A stretch of DNA of 64,000 bases from positions 992,001 through 1,056,000 of the forward strand of contig WUJK01000009.1 of the NCBI GenBank assembly GCA_011317545.1, read 5' to 3'. This document shows positions 47,282 through 57,707 of this stretch, one piece after another. The DNA comes from Coniella vitis. Its lineage: Eukaryota > Ascomycota > Sordariomycetes > Diaporthales > Schizoparmaceae. The position numbers and the translations under genes are program-made. Under the pieces are notes generated by a model. It did no database searches, had not been told where the DNA came from, and worked only from the letters and a program-made list of their open reading frames with translations. How positions within the stretch are numbered: the first letter of the stretch is position 1; each line of letters begins with the position of its first letter.

Positions 47282-48865
47282 ATGGCATCTTTCCATACAA
47301 AAGTCACAGGTTTTCTCTTTTTTCCCTGCTTCATGATAGGATGCCTGCTGGCCCAGTCTCTCGCATTGGCACTGCCTTCAAGCCCAAACTCATGGGCTCT
47401 TGATGGCTCGGCCCCCTCGACAGACGAACCCATCCCCCCCTCCCAAGATCCCTTCTACGCCCCTACCCAAGGATTCAAGTTGACCGCCCCAGGAACAGTC
47501 CTGCGATTCCGACAGGCACCGGGCAATCTCACCGCCATAGCTGGCGTCAACTGCTCTGCCGTCTACAATATCCTCTACCGGACGACAGACAGTCGCTACA
47601 ACGCGAGTTATGCAGTCACCACGCTCTTTGTCCCCTCTGCCCCTTTCTTTTCCTCCTCTTCGTCGACAGCGAGCGGGACCCCGAGCGGCCCAGCGGCCCT
47701 GCTCTCTTACCAGATCCCGTACAACTCGGCGTGGCTCGACGCCAGCCCCAGCTATGCCTTCTACGGCCCCGACGGCGCAGCTTGGCTCCAAGACATTGCC
47801 ACTGCCCTCTCCTTTGGCTGGTTCGTCAACGTCCCCGACTATGAAGGCCCGCTCGCATCCTTTGCCGCGGGGGTCCAAGCCGGCCACGCGACCATCGACT
47901 CTGTCCGCGCCATCTTCCATCTTGCCGACGGTGCCAATCACCGTGGCCAGCATGACGGTCATCCCACCACACCGCCTCTGCCCCTCCACCGCGCAAACAC
48001 CCTGACGGCCATGTGGGGATATTCCGGCGGCGCACTCGCCAGCGAATGGGCCGCAGAGCTCCAAGCAGCCTACGCGCCCGAGCTGCGCTTCGCAGGCGCC
48101 GCACTGGGCGGGCTCACGCCCAACGTCACCAGCTCCCTCGCGTCCCTCACCGCCAACGACAGGGCCGACACGGGGCTGGTCGTGTGCGTGCTCCTGGGCC
48201 TGGCGAGCCAGTACCCCGAGCTGCGGCAGTTTCTCGTCTCGCGCCTCAAGGCCACGGGGCCGTACAATGCCACGGGCTTCCTGGCGGCGGCGACGCTCAC
48301 CAACGCGCAGGCTGTGGCGGCCTATGCGTTCCAGGACCTGGCCGCGTACTTTGTGAATGGGCTCGCGGACCTGGAGAGCCCGCTCGTGCGCGATATTGCG
48401 AATAACCAGATCCAGATGGGCTACCATGGGATTCCGCAGATGCCGATCTATGCGTACAAGGCGATCCAGGATGAGATTAGTGGTGTGGCGGATACGGATG
48501 TGTTGATTGATCGGTTTTGTGCTGGTGAGTCTTGGGGTGCTTTTCTTTTTCTTTTTTCTTTTTCTCTTTTTTTTCTTTTTTTTTTTCTTCTGTTGAAAAA
48601 GTCAAGAGATGTATGTGTCACTACATACGTTCTCGAGCTCGTATAACAGACAATACTGACGATATTTCTGCCCTTATAAGTTGGGGTCGACATTCTGTAT
48701 GAGAGGAACACCATTGGAGGCCACGGCGCCGATCTGGTCAACGGAAGACCCGCAGCGCTGCAGTTCCTGCAGGCAATCTTTTCACAGAGTAATACAACGG
48801 GCGTTCCCTCTTCTGGGTGCCTCATTCGCGATGTGACTGTCAATATCACGGATTGGGCCATGTGA
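47282..48865 (+). CDS. Secretory lipase (LIP family, Candida antarctica lipase A-like)
   Basis: Two exons, 47282-48524 and 48681-48865, give 475 residues. The family consists of secreted triacylglycerol lipases with an alpha/beta-hydrolase fold. An N-terminal hydrophobic stretch (VTGFLFFPCFMIGCLLAQSLALALP) serves as signal peptide. The nucleophile is Ser248 in WGYSGGALA. The usual DYEGP block before it is VPDYEGPLASFAAG. In exon 2 IGGHGADLV supplies the likely catalytic His, and an Asp of the VADTDVLIDRF segment is a likely partner. Several N-glycosylation sequons are present. The intron is 156 nt and contains a T-rich tract. Start chosen because it gives the signal peptide; an upstream in-frame extension exists but is not signal-like. 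Confidence 0.9.
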
Positions 48866-49689
48866 TGGCTGGCTGGACGGAGATGGGGTGCGGTTGCATA
48901 TACCGGACGAGTATTTAGGCGTGTAAAATACGTTCTGGTTCTACGATACCTCATCGGACAGAATCCAGGTTTTCATTCTGTCAAAAGTATATGTTTATAT
49001 ATATATCCCACAAAACATCACTTCTCCCCAGAGCCTACGACCTCGCAGCATACTTCCTGCCCAGCCCACTCCGCCCGCGTCTTTCAATACCTCAAAAACT
49101 TGCCAAACATCTAAAGGAGCCTTTGCGCATCTGGATATTTGGCTATAAGAGAGCTACGCTCAAGTGGCTGGACTTCATTACATCTGTACCGTGTCGTGGT
49201 GGTAAACCGGTATGTACGAGCCATTCAACCCTTCATCTTGAGGCCAAAACTACTATCAAGGGTTTGTGTTTCATTGTTGAGGTTATCAAATTTGGCGAGA
49301 TATAACGGAGGTTTTTTTTTTTTTTTTTTTTTTTTTCAGCACGTATATTTACTTCCCTTTGCAACAGTAGGAAACATGCAGATTTGGTAGATCAAGACAT
49401 TGCTTCGGTTGTCTACTTTATGTTTGGAAACAACATAATGCAAAGGGCGTGGGTATTGCTGGCAATTAGATAACTCAATCATATAATAAATAAAGCTTCC
49501 GCTTTACTACAACCACAACTCAACACATGACACAGCAGAACTCTCACTTTGATACAACGCATGCAAAACATTTAAGGAGCAGCCAATCAATTGAGATCAT
49601 ATTGATGCCAAACGCTTTCTATCCATAACAAGAGAGAAAAAAGAAAACTCGAAGAACTCCTGAACGCCGTTATGAACTCCAACGGATTG

Positions 49690-50348
49690 CATAACCAACG
49701 CTACTTAATCCATAAACCACAAACACCGCTTTGATGCCTCAAGCCATCTTGAACGTCCAGAAACCCCATAAACAACGCTATGATCCATAAACCACAAACG
49801 TCGCTCTGATGGTTCAAGCCATCATGAATATCCAAGAAGAAGCATCCAAAGCCACCGCTATCAAACATAAACCACAAACACCGCTTTGATGCTTTTTCAA
49901 GCCATCATGAACATCCAAAAGAAGATCCAGAACCAACGCTGTTAAACATAAACCACAAACGTCGCCCTGATGGTTCAATCCATCATGAACTTCCAGAGAA
50001 TCAATAACCAACGCTGTCAATACAATAAACCACAAACGTCGCTCTGATGGTTCAAGCCATCATGAACTTCCAGAAAATCAAACAACAACGCTTGTTAAAA
50101 CATAAACCACAAACACCGCTTTGATGCTTTCCAAGCCATCATAAACTTGAAGAAACCCCATAACCAACGCTGTTAGAACATAAACCACAAACACCGCTTT
50201 GATGCTTTTCAAGCCATCGTGAACTTTCAGGCACTTTATAACCAACGCTGTTGGTTAAACATAAACCACAAACACCGCTTTGATGCTTTTTCAAGCCATC
50301 ATAAATTTCCCACAAATTCCACAACCGCGCCATTGATCCCTGGACCAC
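49690..50348. repeat. Tandem array A: about 78-bp units
   Basis: Eight clear copies and a diverged ninth, with the shared core ATAAACCACAAAC at about 49712, 49786, 49866, 49948, 50026, 50103, 50180 and 50260, spaced 74-82 bp. Each unit then has either a CACCGCTTTGATGCTT or a GTCGCTCTGATGGTT variant, followed by CAAGCCATC. One further unit of the same type lies beyond array B at about 50868-50940. Confidence 0.9.
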
Positions 50349-50868
50349 AAGCGCTCCTTTGATTGAAGTTATAAGCGCTGCTTCGGTTGACAAGATAAGC
50401 GCTCCTTTCGTTAACAAGACAAGCACTCCTTCGGTTAACAAGATAAGCGCTCCTTTCGTTGACAAGACAAGCGCTCCTTTGGCTGAAGTTATAAGCGCTG
50501 CTTTAGGTGACAAGATAAGCGCTCTTTGGCTAACAAGACAAGCGCTCCTTTCGTTGACAAGACAAGCGCTCCTTTGGTTGAAGTTATAAGCGCTGCTATG
50601 GGTGACAAGATAAGCGCTCTTTGGTTGACAAGACAAGCACTCCTTTGGTTGAAGCTATAAGCGCTCTTTGGTTGACTGATAAGACAAGCGCTCCTTTAGC
50701 TGAAGTTATAAGCGCTGCTTTGGGTAATAAGATAAGCGCTCTTTGGTTGACAAGACAAGCGCTCCATTGGTTGAAGTTATAAGCGCTCTTTGGTTGACTG
50801 ACAAGACAAGCGCTCCTTTGGCTGAAGTTATAAGCGCTGCTTTGGGTAACAAGATAAGCGCTCTTTGA
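50343..50868. repeat. Tandem array B: 22 units of about 23-24 bp, nested in array A
   Basis: Each unit carries AAGCGCT (20 copies, with palindromic AGCGCT) or AAGCACT (2 copies). Three variants can be told apart by what follows: CCTTTGGTTGAAGTTAT, GCTTTGGGTGACAAGAT and CTTTGGTTGACAAGAC. They often follow one another in that order, giving a higher-order period near 71 bp. The array is bordered on both sides by array A sequence. Confidence 0.9.
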
Positions 50869-50996
50869 GGCTTGAGCCATCATGATCTTCAGCGAAATCC
50901 ATAACGACGCTACTGATCCGTAGACCACAAGCGCAGTTTCTTTTCTTTGGGGGGAGGGGGAGGGGGGTCTTCAAGCCATCGCTCTTGTTTCAATCA

Positions 50997-51100
50997 ACGC
51001 TGGCATAGAGAACAGGTTTGTCGCTGTATTGTACGCTGGCATAGAGAGCAGGTTTGTCGCTGCATTGTACGCTGGCATAGAGAACAGGTTTGTCGCTGTC
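50997..51100. repeat. Tandem array C: three 36-bp units
   Basis: Unit core GCTGGCATAGAGAACAGG at about 50999, 51035 and 51071, nearly identical copies. On the minus strand the unit is 12 codons and reads SDKPVLYASVQ with small changes. Confidence 0.9.
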
Positions 51101-51267
51101 TGTAAAAAGAAAAAAAAAAAAAGAAAAAAGAGAGAAAGAAAAAGATAAAGAGCTGACGTCTCTGCTGCTGGCTCTCTGACGCCCCGTCGGGGTGTAGAGG
51201 TTCCCAGGCGACACCACGTGGAGGTCGCAGAGTCCGATTTCCGTCGCCCTAAAAGATACAGAAGAGG

Positions 51268-51460
51268 GTTTTAGGTCTGCGGAGCGAGGCTTTTAGGATC
51301 TAGGAGAAGGAGAAGAGGATGAGAGAAGTGGGTTGTAGGTCTGCGGAGCGGAGCGGTGTTGTAGGATCCAGGACAAGAGAAGAGAGGGAAGAGAGATGGG
51401 TTGTAGGTCTGCGGAGCGGAGCGGTGTTGTTGTAGGATCTAGGAAAAGGAAAAGAAAAGA
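51268..51460. repeat. Tandem array D: about 75-85-bp units
   Basis: Three copies of TAGGTCTGCGGAGCG followed by TAGGATC and a purine-rich tail (AGGAGAAGGAG and similar). The first copy is the most diverged. Confidence 0.8.
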
Positions 51461-54409
51461 GAGAGAAAAGTGATGGCGTATCTGGGTAAAGGATGTGGCT
51501 CAGATGAGGAACTGGGCCACACCCCTGAGGAAGGAAGAAAGGAAAGAAAGAAGAAGAGTAGAATGGGAGGATAGCGAGATATTTATATTCGAAGACAGGC
51601 TGAGAACTGCTGCGTAGAGGACGACGCTTTAGCATGAGGGATCCTAAGTGTTTGCTAGCTCACCGGAATTGGATATTCGGTGCAATTTTGATTCTTCCTC
51701 GTCAAAAGTCCAGCCGTGGTCTGGAACTGATGCGATCGTCAAAGGCCGAAGTGTTTGGGCACTAGGTCGGATCTGCGATGCTAGAGCGGTATAAAGCTTC
51801 ACGAACGTCTGGGCTGGGGAGCATATGAGAGACTGCAAGATGGGAGTGATACTCGAAGCATAGTGGCGCCACCAAACTATCCCATACGCCGTTGCTGTGT
51901 TGCTACAAGACCACTCAGAAGGTGTCGCAAGCGGCGAGACCTTGTGACTCGAAGCTTCTAGTCCCAGATGCTAAAAATACGTCTAAGAAGAAACGACGTC
52001 CTCATGGCTGGTTGGGGGTATCGACGCGTCACGCGCCGTGCTCGACGCATTCGTTGCTTCACATGACAATTTTCAACCATACTTGGTAAGATTGGTACCG
52101 ACCCGCAGCTGTCTTTATTCTCATGAAACTCAAGAAATGGTGACTCTTGAGAAGGAATCTTCGAGAATCAACTCCATGATGCTGTGACTTTTGGACTAAT
52201 TGAGCTAAAGCAGCGATTGAGATGGAAGACGCGGCACGGCTAGTGATGGTTGCCTCGATAGCCTCAAGAGTTGAGAGAAAAGGCCACGATTGCGATTGTC
52301 TCCTTCGAATTATGCGGCCATTTTTCGATGCTTCAAGACTCAAGACAAGAAGTAGAGAATTGCGGCTTGAAGCACTCGTCGCCTGAATTGTTTGATGACT
52401 CAAAGTCTAGGGTAGCTAGACGTGATATGCCCACGGAGTTGCTCCAATACGGCGCCCGAGGAAAGGACTCATCCACTTTGCTCCAATAATCTGCCAACTT
52501 TGAGCAAGTATTGAACTAGCTCTTGACTCTTGAGAAGTCTACAAGCTGGGTCTAGTCTCCAGGCCCCGAGTCTGAGGAAGTTGTTGTATTATGGAGTTGA
52601 CAGCTCGTGGGTGTGTGTGTGGCTCGAAAGGCGAATGTTTGATAGTTTCAGGGACTGCCTCATTGGCTTCATGTTGAGAACCACTATCACCAGGTATAGA
52701 ATCATATGATAGCTGGAATCTCAAGATAGAATCTCGGTGCTCGGATCCGAGCTGTAGAGGGCTTTACCGGACCAGTGGCTTACGAAAGGGCTCCAGCTTG
52801 TGAGCAGTCCACGTTCCACCTACGCGCAGAGTCAAGTCTTTCGGATGTGTAATAAGTGTCACGGACGTCTTTTTCTTCCGGCTGAACCAATCACAAGGTA
52901 TACTGCATACACCATCGTCATGTCAACACAGGCAGACAGATGCTTCTAGTCTGACAACCCGTTCTTCTTTCATTTGCTGCTGCGCGTTCATCTAGGAACG
53001 AGCCAGGCCACGTCAAAGAAGAATTATCCGTCAGCCAGCGAAGGGATTGTAGCAAACACACAAATGCCCTGGCAGTTGTATTTTTAAGCACATTTCTAGC
53101 CACAGATGGGTCCAGTCTGACAGCGATATCCAGGGACGGAAACCGGTGCACATCCGAGGTGTGAAGAGAGATGCTAGTGGCGGACTTGCAAAGCAGCAAG
53201 ACGGGCCACTACTGAGCAAGTTATATTCATGTCATCTGTTACTGCAAGTGTCCCACGGTTTATCTGGCATGCCAGATGTTTATCGGATGAATCGTAGTTG
53301 CCAAGGAGAGCATGAGCGCAGATACCGCCTAGACTGAGCCGAATTGCGATCAAAATTCCGGGCTTGAATAGGGCTTGAGATCAGACGTTTTAGCCCATGT
53401 TTCAAGTCGGTGCACATAGTGGCTACAGAGTAGTTCTGGGTGCAGCTACCAATCGATGCGCTGGGATTGCAATTCACCATGGGCCGAAGCCGGTGGTTGT
53501 CTTCTCAATAAAAAAGGTTGTTGGAAGCCAGTGGCCTCTTACTCATGAGTCTTGGATACCTGTCTGGACCTGAGCTCACCAGGCCAATATGGTATAGTAG
53601 TCCCATGTATTACCAGTCGTGTTTACTTTTTTGAAAAAAAAAAAAAAAGAGAATGAAAATCAGCTGGAATCAAGTTGAGAAACTCACATTGATATTATGA
53701 TGCTATACCATAGCATAGGATGACTGGGTGAGTGAGTAATAAGAGCGTGAGTACGATGCAAAACATGGTGAGCAGATAGTGTGAGTGAGTTACTGACTAA
53801 TTCAGCGTCAACCAATCAAAAGAAGCGAAAAGACACCTTGACTAAAGGCAGGATGGCTGCTGAATCCCTGCATAACTTGCTCAAAAGCCCCGGAATGGTG
53901 CCGTCAGGGCCGCCAGGACCCAGAGCGGGCCGCCGAAACATGCTCAGAGGGACCCCCAACCTAGCCAACCAGAGGCCCTGCCGGTTGCTGGGAAGCCGCA
54001 ACGGGCACCTGCTCGCAGGTACATGCCTCTCGTACTGCTGCTTACTAGTGCCAGTGTAGAACCGGCGCACCCAGCGAAACCCACCGCACCCACCGCACCA
54101 TCCCCGTCGCGACAACTTGCTCATGGAGCATGTTCGCCGCCATGGCTGGGCTGTGGTCGCCAGCAGCAACCAGCTACGCAACCATGGGCCACTTCGTCGC
54201 AACATATTACAGATCTGCTTTCCGTTTCCGTCTCTTTTCCTCTTTTGCTTGCTCGGTCAGCATCTCCTTCTCCCCCCCCGTCTCTCTCTCTCGCTGGTTG
54301 ATGAGCTGAGCAGCGCGTCTTGTCACCGCCCTCAAACGACAATCCTCGATCTTGCCTCCTCCCCCTTTCCTAGTACGACGACAAGAGGAACGACACCACC
54401 GACGACACA

Positions 54410-56442
54410 ATGGCCATCGCCTGGTTGATGTACCCGCTCATGTACCACTCGTCCCGAGATCCGGGCGAGTGTACCATGACAGCCGAGCAGTGCTACTACA
54501 AGTCGCGGACATTTCGGAATTGGTAAGCGACCCTGTCCTTTTCTTGCTCCAGAGCAAGTTCCCGTGGCCACCAGACAGGCAGCTGACTGCCTCGGCCGCC
54601 AGGTACGTTGCCGACCTCGTGTACGGCCGTGGCACCGTCTACTTCTTCCTGATCGCCATCTTCCTCTGCATCGCCGGTTTCTGGGCCCTCAGGACTTCGC
54701 CAGCTGCTCTCCGCGCCCGCGCCGGGTGGCAAAAGTCGGTCGCCTTCTTCCGCTTCACCGCCTACCGCCGCTATGAAATCAAGGCCATCCGCTGCCAGAC
54801 CCCGACGCTGGGCGTCATGTGCATCCTCGGCGCCGGCTTCGTTTTCTTTACCGCCATGATCCTCGGGCCCAAGCCCTACTACTGGCCCTCGACGGCCTCC
54901 TTTGGCGACTCGCCGCCCCTAGCTACTCGCAGCGGCTGGACGGCTCTCGCCGCCATACCCTTCATGATCCTCTTTGCCACAAAGGCCAACATGATCGGCT
55001 CCCTGACGGGCGTCAGCCACGAAAAGCTCATGGTCTTCCACTCCTGGCTCGCCTGGGCTGTGCTCGTCCTCGCTCTGCTGCACACCTTCCCCTTCATCGT
55101 CTACAACTACAAGGAAGGCATGATGGCCATGCAGTGGTCCACCAACTACTTTTACTGGACCGGTGTCATTGCCCTGTTGGCCCAGGCCTATCTGACCTTC
55201 ATGTCCATCCCGTGGATCCGCAACGCCTGCTACGAGTTCTTCAAGGCGACCCACTACTTCATGGCCATCGTCTTCATGGTCTTCCTCTTCATCCATTGCG
55301 GCTTTACCCTCACCTCGGCCGACTACTTTGTCGTTGCCGGTGTCCTCTACGCCTGCTCCTGGTGCTACTCCCAAATGAAGACCTACTTTGACCACGGCAT
55401 CCGCCGCCGCGCAACAATCACTTCACTTTCGGACCGCTGCCTGCGCATCGACATCCCCGTGGGGCCCCTGACCCTATGGAGGCCAGGCCAACACGTGTTT
55501 TTGCGATTCCTGACCCTTGGTGTGCACGCCTTCACCGCCCACCCATTTACCATTTGTAGCGTGCCTGATGGCGACAAGCTCGTCGGCCAGCCCCAGTCCG
55601 TCATGACCTTTTACGTCAAGCCTCGCGGTGGATTTACAGGGCGTCTGGCGGCGGCGGCCACCAAGGGGAGCAACAATGGCGCCGTGACGGTCCCTGTGCT
55701 ACTTGAGGGTGCCTATGGCGGTGTGCACGGCCGGCCTCTGACAGAGTACAGCCGTGCGCTTGTGATTGCGTGCGGCTCTGGATCCGGGTTCTCGTTGCCG
55801 TTTGTCATGGAATGGATTGCTGCGACGGCGCGCCGAAACGCTGCTCGCGCCTCAAGCACAGCCAGCGGTAACAGTGCCGGCCAAGAGAAGGCAACCTCGA
55901 GCCCAACATTCAAACCGAACAAAATGACAGTCATCATCGCCACCCGCGACGTGTCCACCGTAGAGTGGTACGAAGCCGCCCTCTCCGAATACCTCGAAAC
56001 GCAAAAACTCGAAATCGTCCCCGGCAGCGTCGAAATCCTCCTTCATCTGACATCCTCAGCCGATGGGGACTTCCCTTCAAATAACGGCAGCGGCGATGAC
56101 GCAAATTCTACCGCGTCTGAGAAGTTGTCATCATCACCAGTGGATACCGAAAAGGGCGGTCTTCCAGCTTCCCCTTCTGCCCGCTCCCTAGCAACGAGCA
56201 ATCTCAACGGCGGCGGCAACAGATTCGGCATCAAGGTCCTCCACGGCAGGCCCGATATGGCGAGCGTCGTGCGCGATGTCACCTCCGAACAGGACGTCGC
56301 GTCGGTGGGAATTGCTGTTTGTGGGCCCGAGTCGGTGCTTGCTGCTGTAAGGGACGAGGCGGCTGCTGCCGAGCTGAGAATAGTAAAGTCTGCTCCGGGG
56401 CCAAAAGAGGTGTATCTCCATTCTGAAATGTTTGGGTGGTAG
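54410..56442 (+). CDS. Ferric-chelate reductase (FRE family)
   Basis: Two exons, 54410-54522 and 54603-56442, give 650 residues. The enzyme moves electrons from NADPH through FAD and two b-type haems to reduce extracellular ferric chelates for iron uptake. The short first exon encodes the family-typical CTMTAEQCYYKSRTFRNWY block, which supports the intron. Haem-ligand His pairs sit in HSWLAWAVLVLALLHTF and HYFMAIVFMVFLFIHC. The FAD motif is HAFTAHPFTICSVP and the NADPH-binding Gly motif is ACGSGSGFSLPFVMEW. A Ser/Asn-rich loop (about residues 535-615) interrupts the last NADPH-binding segment, longer than usual. The next gene downstream (Snf5-like) is convergent. Confidence 0.93.
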
Positions 56443-57262
56443 GCCTGGCTTGCTGGGTTGTGTGTACTAAAGCAAAACAAAAAAAGTGAAAAGAAGAAAA
56501 GACATACGAGACTTCTGCTCTCTGCCATATATCCTGCTGCGAGGCTGAGCCTGTAGCTGAAAATGGGATTGAGGTACGGCAGTGGCAGTGGGTCTTGGAT
56601 ATATACATAATATGTTAATGATTGAGATGAGAATATGAAACTTAGATTATACCCCTTCCTTGAAATAACCTTGTATTAATTTTGTCTGTGATTTCTGTAT
56701 TGTTTCTGTCTGTAATTGAACCAACTGATGATGTACAGGTTCTCAAGTAAGTGCCTTGGCCTATTCACCTTGTGACATGTGTATGTAATAACTACTATGT
56801 GGATATTTTGCAAGGAACCCACATGGCATTTCTGTATCGTTGGGACCGAGACACCCTAATAGTTAGTTCTTCTTTTCCCTTTGATGAGTTTTGCTAGTGC
56901 GCTATTCAGCTTGCAATACTCGGGGGTTGAAAGCCAAGTCAGTCTGCTTGTTCTCCGGTGTAGTGTATGTGTGTGTGTGTGACCTTTGCTTTGTGGTGAC
57001 TCTATCTGTTGCTGATGCTGAGCCTGAACTTTGTTGTGGTTAGTGGTAGTAGTAGTAGTAACAATGCTTGATGGTTGCCATGGTGGCTGAGATCAATGAC
57101 ATTGGAAACACAAGCACTACTACCTCTTTTGACTCCTTACCCTCTTATCTCATCGCAAAATAACATCGTCACAAGTGATGGATATTCTCTCTATTTATCC
57201 CCCATACATAGCCACAGCGGTCGGGAGAGGTAGAACAGCCATCTTCGGTTCCTCACATCATC

Positions 57263-57295
<33 letters not shown>

Positions 57296-57707
57296 TCTGT
57301 GTCTCTCTTTCTCCTTCTCCCCCTCCCACACCCTGGCTTCTTTTTCTTCAACCCTTGTCAGGAGCTCAAAGTAAGTACTCAAGACCAAGGAGGAAGGGAC
57401 ATAAATCTCCACAGGTATTTTACAAAATAGCTTCCATCTTCCATCAAAATCATTCCTCTCCTTCTTTTTTTTTTTGTTTCTTTCTTTCTTTGTCTTTGTT
57501 AATTTTTTTTTTCTTTCTTCTTTCTTTCTTGTTTTTGAGTTTGATACGAACCCCCGTCGTTTCGTCGAACCTCACTCCTGCCTTCCCCCCTGCAGGGCAA
57601 AATAAAACCCCCCCACCCGCTTCTTCCTCACTCCTCTTCTGGGTTCTGGGTTCTGCCAGCCACATCAGCTCAACCTCGGCGAAATACCAAAAAAAGAAGG
57701 TCGATCT
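56443..57707. other. Convergent spacer between the ferric reductase and the SNF5-like gene
   Basis: About 1.26 kb. It holds a short TG tract near 56965 and a (TC)n tract at 57261-57294. The long frame from 57175 is built of repeats and runs antisense through the next gene's last exon, so it is not called. Confidence 0.55.

Larger units (their letters stand above)
48866..54409. other. Gene-poor, repeat-rich spacer
   Basis: 5.5 kb with no convincing gene. It holds a poly(T) run at 49312-49336, four tandem arrays between 49.69 and 51.47 kb (listed separately) and, from 51.6 to 53.5 kb, sequence with short frames on both strands (for example 51644-51838 minus) that gave no family match. From about 54.0 kb the ferric reductase promoter begins. 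Confidence 0.5.

Noticed and set aside
49690..51100. CRISPR-like array
   Set aside because: Units are contiguous minisatellites with no unique spacers, and the genome is eukaryotic.
52857..52900. Possible LTR start (TGTCACGGACG)
   Set aside because: No matching end, no second copy, no primer-binding site next to it and no retrotransposon coding sequence.
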